Shown here: piece after piece, positions 7,224 to 15,337 of the stretch
Position numbering within the stretch: the first letter of the stretch is position 1
How the letters are laid out: every line of letters starts with the position of its first letter
NCBI GenBank assembly: GCA_045592785.1
Contig: JAZNVL010000008.1
Span: forward strand, 1 to 37,238
Source: RGIG8244 sp045592785
GTDB taxonomy: Bacteria; Verrucomicrobiota; Lentisphaeria; Victivallales; UBA1829
Reading direction: 5' to 3'
DNA: 37,238 bases
Notes under the pieces: model-generated
Databases searched by the model: none
What the model saw: only the letters and a program-made list of their open reading frames with translations
Told to the model about the DNA's origin: nothing
Position numbers and translations under genes: made by a program

Positions 7224-7997
7224 ATGACAGAACAACAGTCGGGCACCGGTGTGACATCACCGGAAGCGGTATTGGAACGAATCATGGAGCGGAATGCGGA
7301 AATTCAAAAGATCCGCAGAAAACAATCTGCTGTTTCCATCGCAGGCGTGTTGCTGATCCTTGTTTTTCTTCTGTTCTTTGTTCTCAATCTGAAGAATTTC
7401 GGAGAAAAATTTGATCAGGCGGAACTTCAAAAGCAACTGCTGAAACAGAGTGCGGAACTCGTGAAAGACAGAGAAGTCGTACTCCTGCAGCAGGATATGC
7501 AGGAAATTTTCCTGCCTGCACTCCAAAGTGAATTCCAAAAGCAGTTGAAAGAGCGTCTGCCGGATCTGAATGCAGACATCAAAGCAGAAAATGAACGGTT
7601 GCTGAACCATATCAAGGTGGACACCCGGAATCAGGTGACTGAGCATATCCGGAAATCATTCGAAGAAATGGAAAAACGTTTAATCGCAAAACACGGCAAG
7701 GAAGCCGGTGTGACAGCGGAAGAACTGGAAAAAGCACTGAAAGTCTTGGAACAGCAGCTGGTCGTTGATATGACAGATGTTCTGGATGCACACCTGGCGG
7801 ATGCCGGACAGTCTCTTTCCCAGTTGAATCATTCCGTGGAACAGTTCAAAGAACTGCCGGAATACAAAAGTCTGGAAAACGAAAAGCAGAGTATGATCGA
7901 AAGTCAGCTTCTGGAAACATTGCTTGAACTCTGGATCTATAATATCAATCCGGCACGCGGTGAAAAGCCGTATCCGGGCGCAGCAGGAGGGATCTGA
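7224..7997 (+). CDS. Single-pass membrane protein with long helical domain, unknown function
   Basis: This 257-residue protein is not recognised. A charged N-terminal segment (1-34) precedes one hydrophobic helix (about 36-56, AGVLLILVFLLFFVLNL). The rest is Glu/Lys/Gln-rich and almost entirely helical, with heptad-like stretches (for example KSFEEMEKRL and ELEKALKVLEQQL). The positive residues before the helix suggest the N-terminus is inside and the large domain outside. The last residues, ARGEKPYPGAAGGI, are flexible. The ribosome site AAAGGAG is strong. The next gene starts 2 bp after the stop and has the same architecture. Weak sequence similarity between the two suggests an old duplication or a heteromeric pair. 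Confidence 0.8.
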   Translation: MTEQQSGTGVTSPEAVLERIMERNAEIQKIRRKQSAVSIAGVLLILVFLLFFVLNLKNFGEKFDQAELQKQLLKQSAELVKDREVVLLQQDMQEIFLPALQSEFQKQLKERLPDLNADIKAENERLLNHIKVDTRNQVTEHIRKSFEEMEKRLIAKHGKEAGVTAEELEKALKVLEQQLVVDMTDVLDAHLADAGQSLSQLNHSVEQFKELPEYKSLENEKQSMIESQLLETLLELWIYNINPARGEKPYPGAAGGI

Positions 7998-7999
7998 CC

Positions 8000-8812
8000 A
8001 TGGATGAAAAGAAATTACAGGCCAAGATCGCAGAACTGGAACAAGCGATTGAGCTGCAATACAAAAAAGCACAGAAAGCATCGGTCCGCAACACTTTGAT
8101 CTACGCTCTCCTGGCTCTCTTTGTCTTGCTGTATACCTCTGCGTTATACAGTCAGATCCGGGAAAATGTGACTCCGGAAAATATTGCCGCACTGCTCTCC
8201 GTTTCCGCACGGGAAAAAATGCCGGCAATGCGTCAGGCGATCCGGGAACAGATGCAGCCCATGGCAGCAACCGTTGTCGCGAGATCGTTCACCGTTGCAA
8301 AAACGATGCTGCCCGGCGCAAACCAGTATTTCCAGAACCAGATCGATATTCAGGTGCAGAAAGCACTGGATCAGTTCGAAAAGAAGAATATGCCCGTGAT
8401 CGAAACAGCAATCAGTGATACCATCACCACGGTCCTGGATAATCAGGATACCAAAGATGGTGAGGCATTGGGAAAAGCCATCGCGACCCGCACTGCGGCA
8501 AAAGCCAAAGAAGAAATGGACAAGATGCTCAATGCGGAATTTTATTCCGGCGTGGCGGATCTCCAGAAAAACCTGAACGATCTCCGTACGAAAAATATCA
8601 AAGATCTGACGAAGCAGGATGCCGCAGAACGCAAGTTTATCGTCAGTTGGCTCAAACTGACCGAACTTTCCGCCGTCAATGGGGCGGAAACCGGAATCAC
8701 CAGTTCGTTCTCGCAGGTCTTCAAAGAATTTACAGAACAGCTCAAGAGTGCCAACGAGATCCTCAAAGAACCGGCAGACAATGCCGCCGATGAAGATATC
8801 GTTGTCGATTGA
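8000..8812 (+). CDS. Second single-pass helical membrane protein, unknown function
   Basis: This 270-residue protein has an N-terminal coiled-coil-like cytoplasmic segment (KIAELEQAIELQYKKAQK), one membrane span near 31-51 (LIYALLALFVLLYTSALY), then a mostly helical extracytoplasmic domain. Its tail is acidic (NAADEDIVVD). It is not a family I recognise. Its ribosome site GGAGGG lies in the end of the preceding gene, only 2 bp away, so the two are translationally linked and probably made in equal amounts. The length, topology and order of segments match the preceding protein. A bidirectional terminator closes the unit just downstream. Confidence 0.8.
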   Translation: MDEKKLQAKIAELEQAIELQYKKAQKASVRNTLIYALLALFVLLYTSALYSQIRENVTPENIAALLSVSAREKMPAMRQAIREQMQPMAATVVARSFTVAKTMLPGANQYFQNQIDIQVQKALDQFEKKNMPVIETAISDTITTVLDNQDTKDGEALGKAIATRTAAKAKEEMDKMLNAEFYSGVADLQKNLNDLRTKNIKDLTKQDAAERKFIVSWLKLTELSAVNGAETGITSSFSQVFKEFTEQLKSANEILKEPADNAADEDIVVD

Positions 8813-8830
8813 TCTACACTCCCAAAACAC

Positions 8831-8872
8831 AAAAAATCCGGTCAACGGTTTATCCCGCGACCGGATTTTTTT
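8831..8872. terminator. Bidirectional intrinsic terminator
   Basis: AAAAAATCCGGTC (8831-8843) pairs with GACCGGATTTTTT (8859-8871) around a 15-nt loop, with T-runs on both strands. It ends the operon on the left and the minus-strand dehydrogenase gene on the right. Confidence 0.92.
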
Positions 8873-8887
8873 ACCTTGTGACCGGAA

Positions 8888-9991
8888 TCAAACAGACCGG
8901 ATCAAGTCTGCGACCTTGTCGCGTTCTTCTCCTTCTTCCCAGGAATTGCAAAGGATTTCAACGGCATAATACCGGGCGGCAAGTGCCGCACCCTGCGCCA
9001 GAAGTTCCGGGCGGATATCCTGGGAAATACACAACCGCATGGCACCGATGATACGGTCTTCCCACGCAAGTTTGCGGTCCAGGTCGCGGATCACACGATC
9101 CACACTGTCACTGAGCAGCGGAGATGTCATACGCCGCACCAGCTCCAACGCCCATTCGTTGTATTCTTCCGGTTCGAAATAGGAATCCACACCTTTGAAC
9201 TTTTTGCAAAGAGCAGGACCACATTCTTTCAACAGGGTCTGACGGGTCATTTCCACGATTTCGGGGTGATTGACCGTATCGCTCATATAACGGCAACCTT
9301 TCTGTGCCGCCATGACTCCCAGCAGGAAGTGGGAGGCATTGTGACCGTAAAGTTTCGCTTCTTCGAAGGGGTAAATATCCTTCTTTGGATAGAGTCCGAC
9401 GATCCCCACATTTTCGATTCCGGGCGCATCGGTGGTATAAATCGTGCAGAACTCTTCCACCAGGTGTCCTTTGACATACCCGGGGGCCAGCGGGGGCAGT
9501 TCGGATTCTTCGGCGAGGAAGATCTTGCTCATCTTACCGATAACGGTATCGAGGTAATAGGTATTGGGATATTCTCCCAGAACTTTGCGAAGTTCTTCGG
9601 CAGCGGTGGTGCAGTTTTCGGAAGTATAAACATAACGCACGCCATCGGGATTGCGGTCAAAAGCCTCTTTGAGCCAGGTGCAATACTGGTAGAACTTGAC
9701 AGCGGGGAGCGCGGTATTGATCGCCAGTGCATCTTCTGCGATCTCTTTGAGTTTTTCCAGATCTTCGGGGACCGAGGAATCGTAGATCTCAACATTGTTA
9801 TACACGTCTGTGCGGATGGAATCGGCACATGCGGTATTGACGGTAACGGTTCCGGACGCACGGATGGCGGCAACAAGAGCCTTGTCAACATCCGCCAGAA
9901 CAATGCGGTCGAATCCGCCCTTTGCGGCACCGGCGACATAGATCCCGGTCTGAATGGGACCGGCACCGATCCCGAGGAAAGTTTTGCTCAT
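8888..9991 (-). CDS. Mannitol/hexitol dehydrogenase-family oxidoreductase
   Basis: The 367-residue cytoplasmic enzyme has an N-terminal Rossmann-type nucleotide-binding region (FLGIGAGPIQTGIYVAGAAK). Its C-terminal helical domain contains KLYGHNASHFLLG, matching the catalytic Lys...Asn...His signature of the polyol dehydrogenase family, which includes mannitol-1-phosphate 5-dehydrogenase. The expected reaction is NAD(P)-dependent interconversion of a sugar (phosphate) and its polyol. Substrate is uncertain because no PTS, transporter or kinase gene is next to it. It is a single-gene unit with its own promoter (10033-10060) and a shared terminator. Start supported by AAGGAACTACGATT before the ATG. 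Confidence 0.8.
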   Translation of the reverse strand: MSKTFLGIGAGPIQTGIYVAGAAKGGFDRIVLADVDKALVAAIRASGTVTVNTACADSIRTDVYNNVEIYDSSVPEDLEKLKEIAEDALAINTALPAVKFYQYCTWLKEAFDRNPDGVRYVYTSENCTTAAEELRKVLGEYPNTYYLDTVIGKMSKIFLAEESELPPLAPGYVKGHLVEEFCTIYTTDAPGIENVGIVGLYPKKDIYPFEEAKLYGHNASHFLLGVMAAQKGCRYMSDTVNHPEIVEMTRQTLLKECGPALCKKFKGVDSYFEPEEYNEWALELVRRMTSPLLSDSVDRVIRDLDRKLAWEDRIIGAMRLCISQDIRPELLAQGAALAARYYAVEILCNSWEEGEERDKVADLIRSV

Positions 9992-10032
9992 AATCGTAGT
10001 TCCTTATCTATAAGTTACTGTTTTATCCAAGT

Positions 10033-10060
10033 AATATACATGCAGGGGAGAAAAAATCAA
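10033..10060 (-). promoter_or_regulatory. Promoter of the dehydrogenase gene
   Basis: Minus strand: TTGATT (10055-10060), 16 nt spacer, TATATT (10033-10038). Confidence 0.6.
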
Positions 10061-10141
10061 CTGACGGCAGATCAAAAAGGGGAAAATATCCAGAAAAAAA
10101 GGGAAAAATGAAAAAATTTTGAAAAAAAAACGAAAAATGAT

Positions 10142-10169
10142 TTGAAAAAACGGGAAACTGGAGTATATT
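10142..10169 (+). promoter_or_regulatory. Promoter of rpsO
   Basis: TTGAAA (10142-10147), 16 nt spacer, TATATT (10164-10169). A hairpin between GATAA (10175-10179) and TTATC (10188-10192) follows. It could take part in S15 autoregulation, but no known S15 site was matched. Confidence 0.55.
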
Positions 10170-10216
10170 TAGGGGATAATTTAAGTTTTATCAACCCTTT
10201 CAGGATATTGAGGAAC

Positions 10217-10486
10217 ATGGACAAAGTTAAGAAAACAGAAATTATGGAAAAGTTTGCACGGAAACCGGGTGATGTCGGATCTCCCGAAGTGCAGCTCGCT
10301 CTTCTCACAACCAAAATCAGCGAACTGACCGACCACATGCGCGCTCACAAGAAAGATTACAGTGCCCGCCGTGGACTGATGGCTATGGTCAATCGCCGCA
10401 AAAAACTTCTGACCTACCTGGCAAAAGAAGATCACGCGAAGTATCTGGAAATTTCCAGCACTCTGGGTATCCGCGGACAGAAGTAA
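10217..10486 (+). CDS. rpsO: Ribosomal protein S15
   Basis: The 89-residue product equals the usual S15 length and shows the family core GSPEVQLALLTTKISELTDH, KKDYSARRGLMAMVNRRKKL and the end LGIRGQK. S15 binds 16S rRNA early in 30S assembly. The ATG at 10217 gives the standard length; longer in-frame starts overlap the promoter and are excluded. A GAGGA ribosome site lies close to the start codon. Unlike in many bacteria, pnp does not follow. The gene is monocistronic and ends in a terminator at 10517-10561. Confidence 0.97.
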   Translation: MDKVKKTEIMEKFARKPGDVGSPEVQLALLTTKISELTDHMRAHKKDYSARRGLMAMVNRRKKLLTYLAKEDHAKYLEISSTLGIRGQK

Positions 10487-10516
10487 TCTGTTTGAGATTG
10501 ATGCAGTCGGAAAAAT

Positions 10517-10561
10517 CGGCGGAGACATCTGTAAAGTTGCCTCCACCGCTTTTTCGTTTTT
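10517..10561 (+). terminator. Intrinsic terminator of rpsO
   Basis: CGGCGGAGACA (10517-10527) pairs with TGCCTCCACCG (10538-10548) with two A-C mismatches. It is followed by CTTTTTCGTTTT. Confidence 0.8.
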
Positions 10562-10873
10562 ATGCAATTGTGAATTTTCACGCTTTGCTACATAGTTTTT
10601 AATCCTGAAATAGTAATTTCGTTTCAAGTTTGAGACACACAATAGAATCGGATGTCATGCACGCCGCGGAACTCAAAACGAACGGCGGTTCCGTTTGAGT
10701 CATGATGTCAGCTTCGGACAGCGATGCAGAAAGAAACTGCGCCGGTGACCCGGGGACGTGAATCTGTGATTCCCCTTTGCGGATGAGATTTGCCCCTGCA
10801 ACGGATCATGAGATCCATTGACCGCAAGTCCGCCGCCGTTCATAATGTAACGAATAAATGGAGAAACGATACA
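10562..10873 (+). other. Long intergenic region upstream of glmM
   Basis: No gene is visible in these 312 bases. ACTCAAAACG (10671-10680) and CGTTTGAGT (10692-10700) can form a hairpin with one bulge; GGAAC and GTTCC pair within the same stretch. The only good promoter is near the right end (10818-10846). The rest has no recognised riboswitch. Confidence 0.5.
10818..10846 (+). promoter_or_regulatory. Promoter of glmM
   Basis: TTGACC (10818-10823), 17 nt spacer, CATAAT (10841-10846). Start expected near 10853, shortly before the ribosome site GGAG (10860-10863). Confidence 0.55.
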
Positions 10874-12223
10874 GTGTCTAAAATATTTGGAACTGACGGC
10901 ATTCGCGGGAAGGCGAATGAATATCCCATCACACCGGAAATGGCTCTCCGGGTCGGAAAAGCGATCGCAACGATCTTTACCGCCGAAGGGAAAAAGAATA
11001 CCCGCGCCGTCATCGGCAAAGACACCAGACTCTCCGGTTATATGCTGGAAAGCGCACTTACCAGCGGTCTGGTCAGTATGGGCATGGATGTCTTCGGTAT
11101 CGGCCCCCTGCCCACTCCCGCTGTCGCCCACCTGACACAATCCATGTGTGCCGATTGCGGCATCATGATCACGGCATCTCATAATCCCTCCACCGACAAC
11201 GGGATCAAGATCTTCAATTCCGACGGATATAAACTGCCGGATGAGTTGGAAGCCCGGATCGAAGCAGAGATCAATCAACTGGAACGTACAGCCCGCGCCA
11301 ATGGGTCTGAACAGATCGGGAAAGCATTCCGTATCGAGGATGCAAGGGGACGTTATATCGAATTCGCCAAGGGCACGATTCGCAATCAATCCCTCAAGGG
11401 CATCAAAGCGGTGCTTGACTGTGCCAACGGTGCCGCCTACTACATCGCCCCTATCATTTTCAAAGAACTGGGGGTGGAAGTCATACGCACCGCAACCTCG
11501 CCCGACGGATTCAATATCAATGACAAATGCGGCGCGATGTATCCGCAGAATATGGCACGTCTGGTCCGGGAGCATAATGCCGATATCGGGATCTCTTTCG
11601 ATGGCGATGCGGACCGCGTGATCTTCTGCGATCATAAGGGAAACATTGTCAACGGGGACCGGATCCTGGGACTTTGTGCGCTGGACTATAAACAGCGGAA
11701 CCGTCTTGCCGGGAACACAGTTGTTGCCACAGGGATGAGCAATCTGGGACTTCTGGAAGCCATGAAAAATGCGGATATCCGCACAGAGATCGCACCGGTG
11801 GGGGATCGGTATGTGATCGAACGGATGCGGGAAAAAGACCTGAATCTGGGCGGCGAACAGAGCGGACATCTGATTTTCCGGGATTATGTGACAACCGGAG
11901 ACGGGATCGTTTCCGCACTTCATGTATTGAAACTGATGAAAAAGAAAAATGCCACCTTGCAGCAGTTGGCTGATTTCATGTACGAATACCCGCAGAAACT
12001 GGTCAGTCTGCCTGTGAAAGAGCGGATCCCGTTGGAAAATCATGACGGGATGAACCGCCTGCTGGCGGCGGCAAAAGCGGATATGGGCGAACTCGGCAGG
12101 GTATTTGTCCGGTATTCCGGCACCGAAAATAAGTTGCGCGTATTGACGGAAGCCCGGACCGTTGAAATGGTCGAGAAGTGGAATAACGCCATTTGTGATC
12201 TGATCCGTGAGGAATTATCATGA
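10874..12223 (+). CDS. glmM: Phosphoglucosamine mutase
   Basis: GlmM converts glucosamine-6-phosphate to glucosamine-1-phosphate for peptidoglycan and LPS precursors. The GTG at 10874 gives 449 residues beginning MSKIFGTDGIRG, the normal family start and length; ribosome site GGAG lies 10 nt upstream. Family signatures: TASHNPSTDNGIK with the phosphorylated Ser near 102, metal-binding FDGDADRV, GEQSGH, and phosphate-binding RYSGTENKLRV. An upstream in-frame extension (to 10790) crosses the promoter and is rejected. The stop overlaps the next gene's start by 4 bp (ATGA), coupling GlmM to a GlmU-type acetyltransferase that would act on its product. Confidence 0.97.
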   Translation: MSKIFGTDGIRGKANEYPITPEMALRVGKAIATIFTAEGKKNTRAVIGKDTRLSGYMLESALTSGLVSMGMDVFGIGPLPTPAVAHLTQSMCADCGIMITASHNPSTDNGIKIFNSDGYKLPDELEARIEAEINQLERTARANGSEQIGKAFRIEDARGRYIEFAKGTIRNQSLKGIKAVLDCANGAAYYIAPIIFKELGVEVIRTATSPDGFNINDKCGAMYPQNMARLVREHNADIGISFDGDADRVIFCDHKGNIVNGDRILGLCALDYKQRNRLAGNTVVATGMSNLGLLEAMKNADIRTEIAPVGDRYVIERMREKDLNLGGEQSGHLIFRDYVTTGDGIVSALHVLKLMKKKNATLQQLADFMYEYPQKLVSLPVKERIPLENHDGMNRLLAAAKADMGELGRVFVRYSGTENKLRVLTEARTVEMVEKWNNAICDLIREELS

Positions 12224-13116
12224 ACCGGACACCGATCGCATTTATTGACAAGTACATCCCCGACACCATGGCACCGGTCGACTGCATGGAAACCATGCTG
12301 AACCTGGAACTGGGAGTCGGCACGTTTTCGGAAACGCTGACCCGCCGCTGGGCTCCGCTGTTTTCCGATGAAACGATCCGTGTGTGTGCGAAATTCTGGC
12401 CCTCGAAAGAACTTCTTGCAGTCCTGAAAGAATGTAAAACCGCATTCGCAGTCGTTGCACCCGACGGTTTACTGTTGGCAAACCGCGGATCCCATGAAAC
12501 GCCTGTTATGTTCCAAATGGATGAAAAGTCTCTGATGCTGCGTTACCCCTGGGACCTTCTCCGGGTGCAGGAGGAAACGCTTGCGGAGATCACGGAACAT
12601 CAGCTTGAGGGTACGGTACGGGAATATGCCGTACTGGACGGGAAAGTGATCCTGGGGACCGGTTCGGAGATCCTGCCCGGTGTTTATGTGGAAGGTGTTG
12701 CTGTGATCGGCAAAAACTGCAAGATCGGACCGAACTGTTATTTGCGCGGGTTCAATTATATCGGTGACAACTGTCATATCGGACAGGCGGTGGAAGTAAA
12801 GAACTCCATTCTCATGCACGATGTAAAAGCCGGACATCTCTCTTACATCGGTGACTCCGTGATCTGTACCGGGGTCAATTTCGGTGCCGGAACGATTTGC
12901 TCCAACCTGCGGCATGACGGCAAAAATCATCGCTCCGTGGTCAATGGCAGACTGGTGGATACCGGACGGCGTAAATTCGGGATGGTCGTGGGGAAAGACG
13001 TCCACACCGGGATCCATACGGCGATCTACCCAGGCAGAAAGATCTGGGGCGGTATCAGTACGCGTCCGGGGGAAGTGGTACAGCAGGATCTGCGCTCTGC
13101 GATGGAAGGAGAATAA
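12220..13116 (+). CDS. GlmU-type left-handed beta-helix acetyltransferase without pyrophosphorylase domain
   Basis: The 298-residue protein ends in hexapeptide (LbH) coils from about residue 125. It carries the GlmU acetyltransferase signature KAGHLSYIGDS, whose His aligns with the catalytic His of E. coli GlmU, followed by GVNFGAGTICSN and a late glycine-rich coil. It probably acetylates glucosamine-1-phosphate with acetyl-CoA. The N-terminal ~110 residues are far too short for the uridylyltransferase domain and lack its LAAGKGTRM motif. YPWDLLRVQEETL recalls the linker before the helix in alternative GlmU proteins. UDP-GlcNAc formation would then need a separate pyrophosphorylase. Translationally coupled to glmM by ATGA. 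Confidence 0.8.
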   Translation: MNRTPIAFIDKYIPDTMAPVDCMETMLNLELGVGTFSETLTRRWAPLFSDETIRVCAKFWPSKELLAVLKECKTAFAVVAPDGLLLANRGSHETPVMFQMDEKSLMLRYPWDLLRVQEETLAEITEHQLEGTVREYAVLDGKVILGTGSEILPGVYVEGVAVIGKNCKIGPNCYLRGFNYIGDNCHIGQAVEVKNSILMHDVKAGHLSYIGDSVICTGVNFGAGTICSNLRHDGKNHRSVVNGRLVDTGRRKFGMVVGKDVHTGIHTAIYPGRKIWGGISTRPGEVVQQDLRSAMEGE

Positions 13117-13122
13117 CCGTTT

Positions 13123-14070
13123 ATGCCGACAAACCGCTTTGCAGAAAAACATCCGGCATTCACGCTGGCGTTTTCCGAACTGACGAATTGGCGTTTGCCT
13201 GTGGTCACGCCCGATGAGAATACGGTGAGAAAAAGTCTTTATTTTTATCCGCTGGCTGGACTCTATATCGGGATCGCGGCTGCGGCGCTTCCAATCTTTT
13301 TTGCGATATATTTTTCTGCACTTCAAGCATTTGTATTGTTCTCCGGCTGTCTTTACGTTTTTCTCTGTGCCTGGCTTTCCGGCTTCTCCGGATTCCGGAA
13401 CGTATGTATCTTCACCGATGTTCTGGCGCGGAAACATATTTCAAATGAAGAACGGTGCCGTTTGCTCAATGCCGGTGATAATGCGCACCCGGGGGCGGCA
13501 GGTCTGGCAGCATGTTCCATCCTCGCGGCGACGAAAGTCCTGCTGGTCTATCTGCTGTTTACACGACTGGCACTTTTCGAACACACAACGCTTCTGGTGT
13601 TCACCCTGGTGACGATCCCCTTTGCAGCCCGTATCACACAACTCTTTGCATTGAACAGCGCGCCGGCAGAATGGGAATCCGGCAGCACACCGGCCGGCAA
13701 AGTCCGCAGTCTTCCGCTGTATCTTCTGACGGCGGCAGTATTTCTTATCGGCGGGCTCATACTTGCGATATGTTACAGTTCCGGCAATTTCATTACGTTC
13801 CATGATCCGGCAAAAACATTCCGGACTGTCATGCGGTTTTTCTCGCTCCGTTCTTCCAATCCGGCTGTATTCCAGCTCTGCCTTATGGTGGGACTCCGCA
13901 ACATCTTTATCTTTACGGCAGGCGGGATCCTGGCAAAGATGTATGTCAGCGGAGAGTCACGGACATGGATCGGGGGGATGACCCGTACCGGGGCGGCGGC
14001 ATGCGGAGAGATCGCCGAGATCACCATGCTGGCTGCGTCATTGCTGGCAGCCGATTACATGCTTCTTTGA
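13123..14070 (+). CDS. CobS-like membrane protein lacking the catalytic Asp motif
   Basis: The 315-residue, multi-span protein aligns by eye along its length with cobalamin-5'-phosphate synthase (CobS). Matches are FYPLAGLYIG near the N-terminus, RCRLLNAGDNAHPGAAGLAA for RMLEIMRDSRLGTHGGLAL, a P-F-A-A-R block in the middle, and WIGGMTRTGAAACGEIAEIT for the C-terminal GGxTGDxLGAxxE. In CobS the metal-binding signature is HxDGxxDxxDG. Here the place holds LSGFSGFRNVCIFTDVLA, with His and nearly all Asp lost; TGD is also TRT. CobS activity is therefore unlikely. No cobalamin genes are nearby. It begins 6 bp after the acetyltransferase, with AAGGAG upstream, and its stop lies 4 bp from the stop of the convergent kinase. 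Confidence 0.7.
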   Translation: MPTNRFAEKHPAFTLAFSELTNWRLPVVTPDENTVRKSLYFYPLAGLYIGIAAAALPIFFAIYFSALQAFVLFSGCLYVFLCAWLSGFSGFRNVCIFTDVLARKHISNEERCRLLNAGDNAHPGAAGLAACSILAATKVLLVYLLFTRLALFEHTTLLVFTLVTIPFAARITQLFALNSAPAEWESGSTPAGKVRSLPLYLLTAAVFLIGGLILAICYSSGNFITFHDPAKTFRTVMRFFSLRSSNPAVFQLCLMVGLRNIFIFTAGGILAKMYVSGESRTWIGGMTRTGAAACGEIAEITMLAASLLAADYMLL

Positions 14071-14074
14071 TCGG

Positions 14075-15334
14075 TTATTCCGGTTGCATTTCCTGATTCC
14101 GGATCTTATCCTGCAAATACTTGATCTGGGTCTGGATCGCACGCTGCATTTCCGTATCTTCTTTCAATACAGACGGCGGATTGTAATTCTGCCACAGAGA
14201 CAGTGCCCTTTTGTATTCTTTCCGTTCTTCCAGCGCAGAGGAACTGCGCATCAGCTGATCCAGTTCCTGTTCGCGGAGTTGTTCCGGATCACCAACAACC
14301 TGCTCGATTCTCCCGCCGCCCGCAGTATTCACGGAACGGGGCAGTTCTTTGTTATCCGGTGAGCGGAAAAACAATAACAAAGCGATGGTCAGGAGAGATA
14401 CCCCTGCGATGACTGCGGCACTGATGATGCCGACACGCATCCACGGGACACGCTTCCGGGGAGAGCGTTCTTTTTTCGGCGCAACGGGTTTCTGCATGAT
14501 TTCAAGAATACGCTTATGCAATATTCCCCAGCTTTCCGGGCGGTCTTTCACGCGTTTTGCCATCATATCCCGGATCAGGTTGCGGGTCTCAACGGAAATT
14601 TCCGGACGTTTCTTGCGGATATCCGGCACGGCGGAATGACAATGTTGTGACAGGACTTCCATCTGGCTTTCGGCATGATAAGGCACATCCCCTGCCAGCA
14701 AATGATACAACGTGACACCCAACGAATAAATATCGGACCGGCAGTCCACTGTTTGGGGATCATAAGCCTGTTCCGGACTCATGTATGTGGGGGAACCCAC
14801 CATGAACCGGACGGAAGTCAAATTGCTTTGTGCTGCATTATCCGAGGTCAGCATCTTGGAAATACCCAGGTCAAGCAAACGGACGTCACCATTTTTTGTC
14901 AGCATGATGTTCCCCGGCTTGATATCCCGATGGATCAAATGATGTTTGTCCCATGCGTATTCCATCACCTGACAGATCCCGGCAGCAATACGCAACGCTT
15001 CTTTTTCTTCAAAGGGACCTTTCATCGTCAAAACGGTTCTCAAGTCCGAACCATCCACATAATCCATGGAGAAAAAGGCAAAGATACCATCCATACCGGC
15101 TTCATAGACTTGCACGATCCCGGAATGACTCAGTTTTGCCAGAAAACGCATTTCCTGAAAGAAACGGTCCAGGCTGTTCTGGTTCGCACTCAATTCCTGA
15201 TGAAGTACTTTCAACGCAACGATCCGGTTCATGGAGATCTGACGGGCAAGGTACACCTTCCCCATGCCACCCCCGCCGATGACTTGTCCCAGTTGATAAT
15301 CTCCGATCCGCCTTCCTGCCGGTTCAAATTTCAC
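14075..15334 (-). CDS. PknB-type membrane serine/threonine protein kinase
   Basis: The 419-residue protein has a complete N-terminal kinase domain: glycine loop GGGGMGKVYLA (20-30), Lys42 in VALKV, catalytic HRDIKPGN with Asp137, metal-binding DLG (Asp155, DLG rather than DFG) and SPEQ for the activation-loop end. A basic juxtamembrane region (281-299) leads to one membrane helix (about 300-323). A ~95-residue outside domain rich in Glu, Gln and Arg follows, with no PASTA or TPR that I recognise. Start is GTG at 15332-15334 with GGGGAG upstream, 3 bp after the cstA stop, so kinase and transporter are made from one mRNA. It could sense nutrients or phosphorylate the transporter (inference). 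Confidence 0.9.
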   Translation of the reverse strand: MKFEPAGRRIGDYQLGQVIGGGGMGKVYLARQISMNRIVALKVLHQELSANQNSLDRFFQEMRFLAKLSHSGIVQVYEAGMDGIFAFFSMDYVDGSDLRTVLTMKGPFEEKEALRIAAGICQVMEYAWDKHHLIHRDIKPGNIMLTKNGDVRLLDLGISKMLTSDNAAQSNLTSVRFMVGSPTYMSPEQAYDPQTVDCRSDIYSLGVTLYHLLAGDVPYHAESQMEVLSQHCHSAVPDIRKKRPEISVETRNLIRDMMAKRVKDRPESWGILHKRILEIMQKPVAPKKERSPRKRVPWMRVGIISAAVIAGVSLLTIALLLFFRSPDNKELPRSVNTAGGGRIEQVVGDPEQLREQELDQLMRSSSALEERKEYKRALSLWQNYNPPSVLKEDTEMQRAIQTQIKYLQDKIRNQEMQPE

Positions 15335-15337
15335 AGG

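Noticed and set aside
6316..8812. Complete ribosomal-peptide biosynthesis cluster around the Nif11 protein
   Set aside because: No modifying enzyme, protease or exporter is present; neighbours are a cyclophilin and two unknown membrane proteins.
10790..10873. N-terminal extension of GlmM
   Set aside because: The extra residues cross the promoter and do not fit the family, which begins near KIFGTDGIRG.
13123..14070. Functional cobalamin synthase annotation
   Set aside because: The metal-binding Asp motif is missing and no cobalamin genes are nearby, so only CobS-like is claimed.
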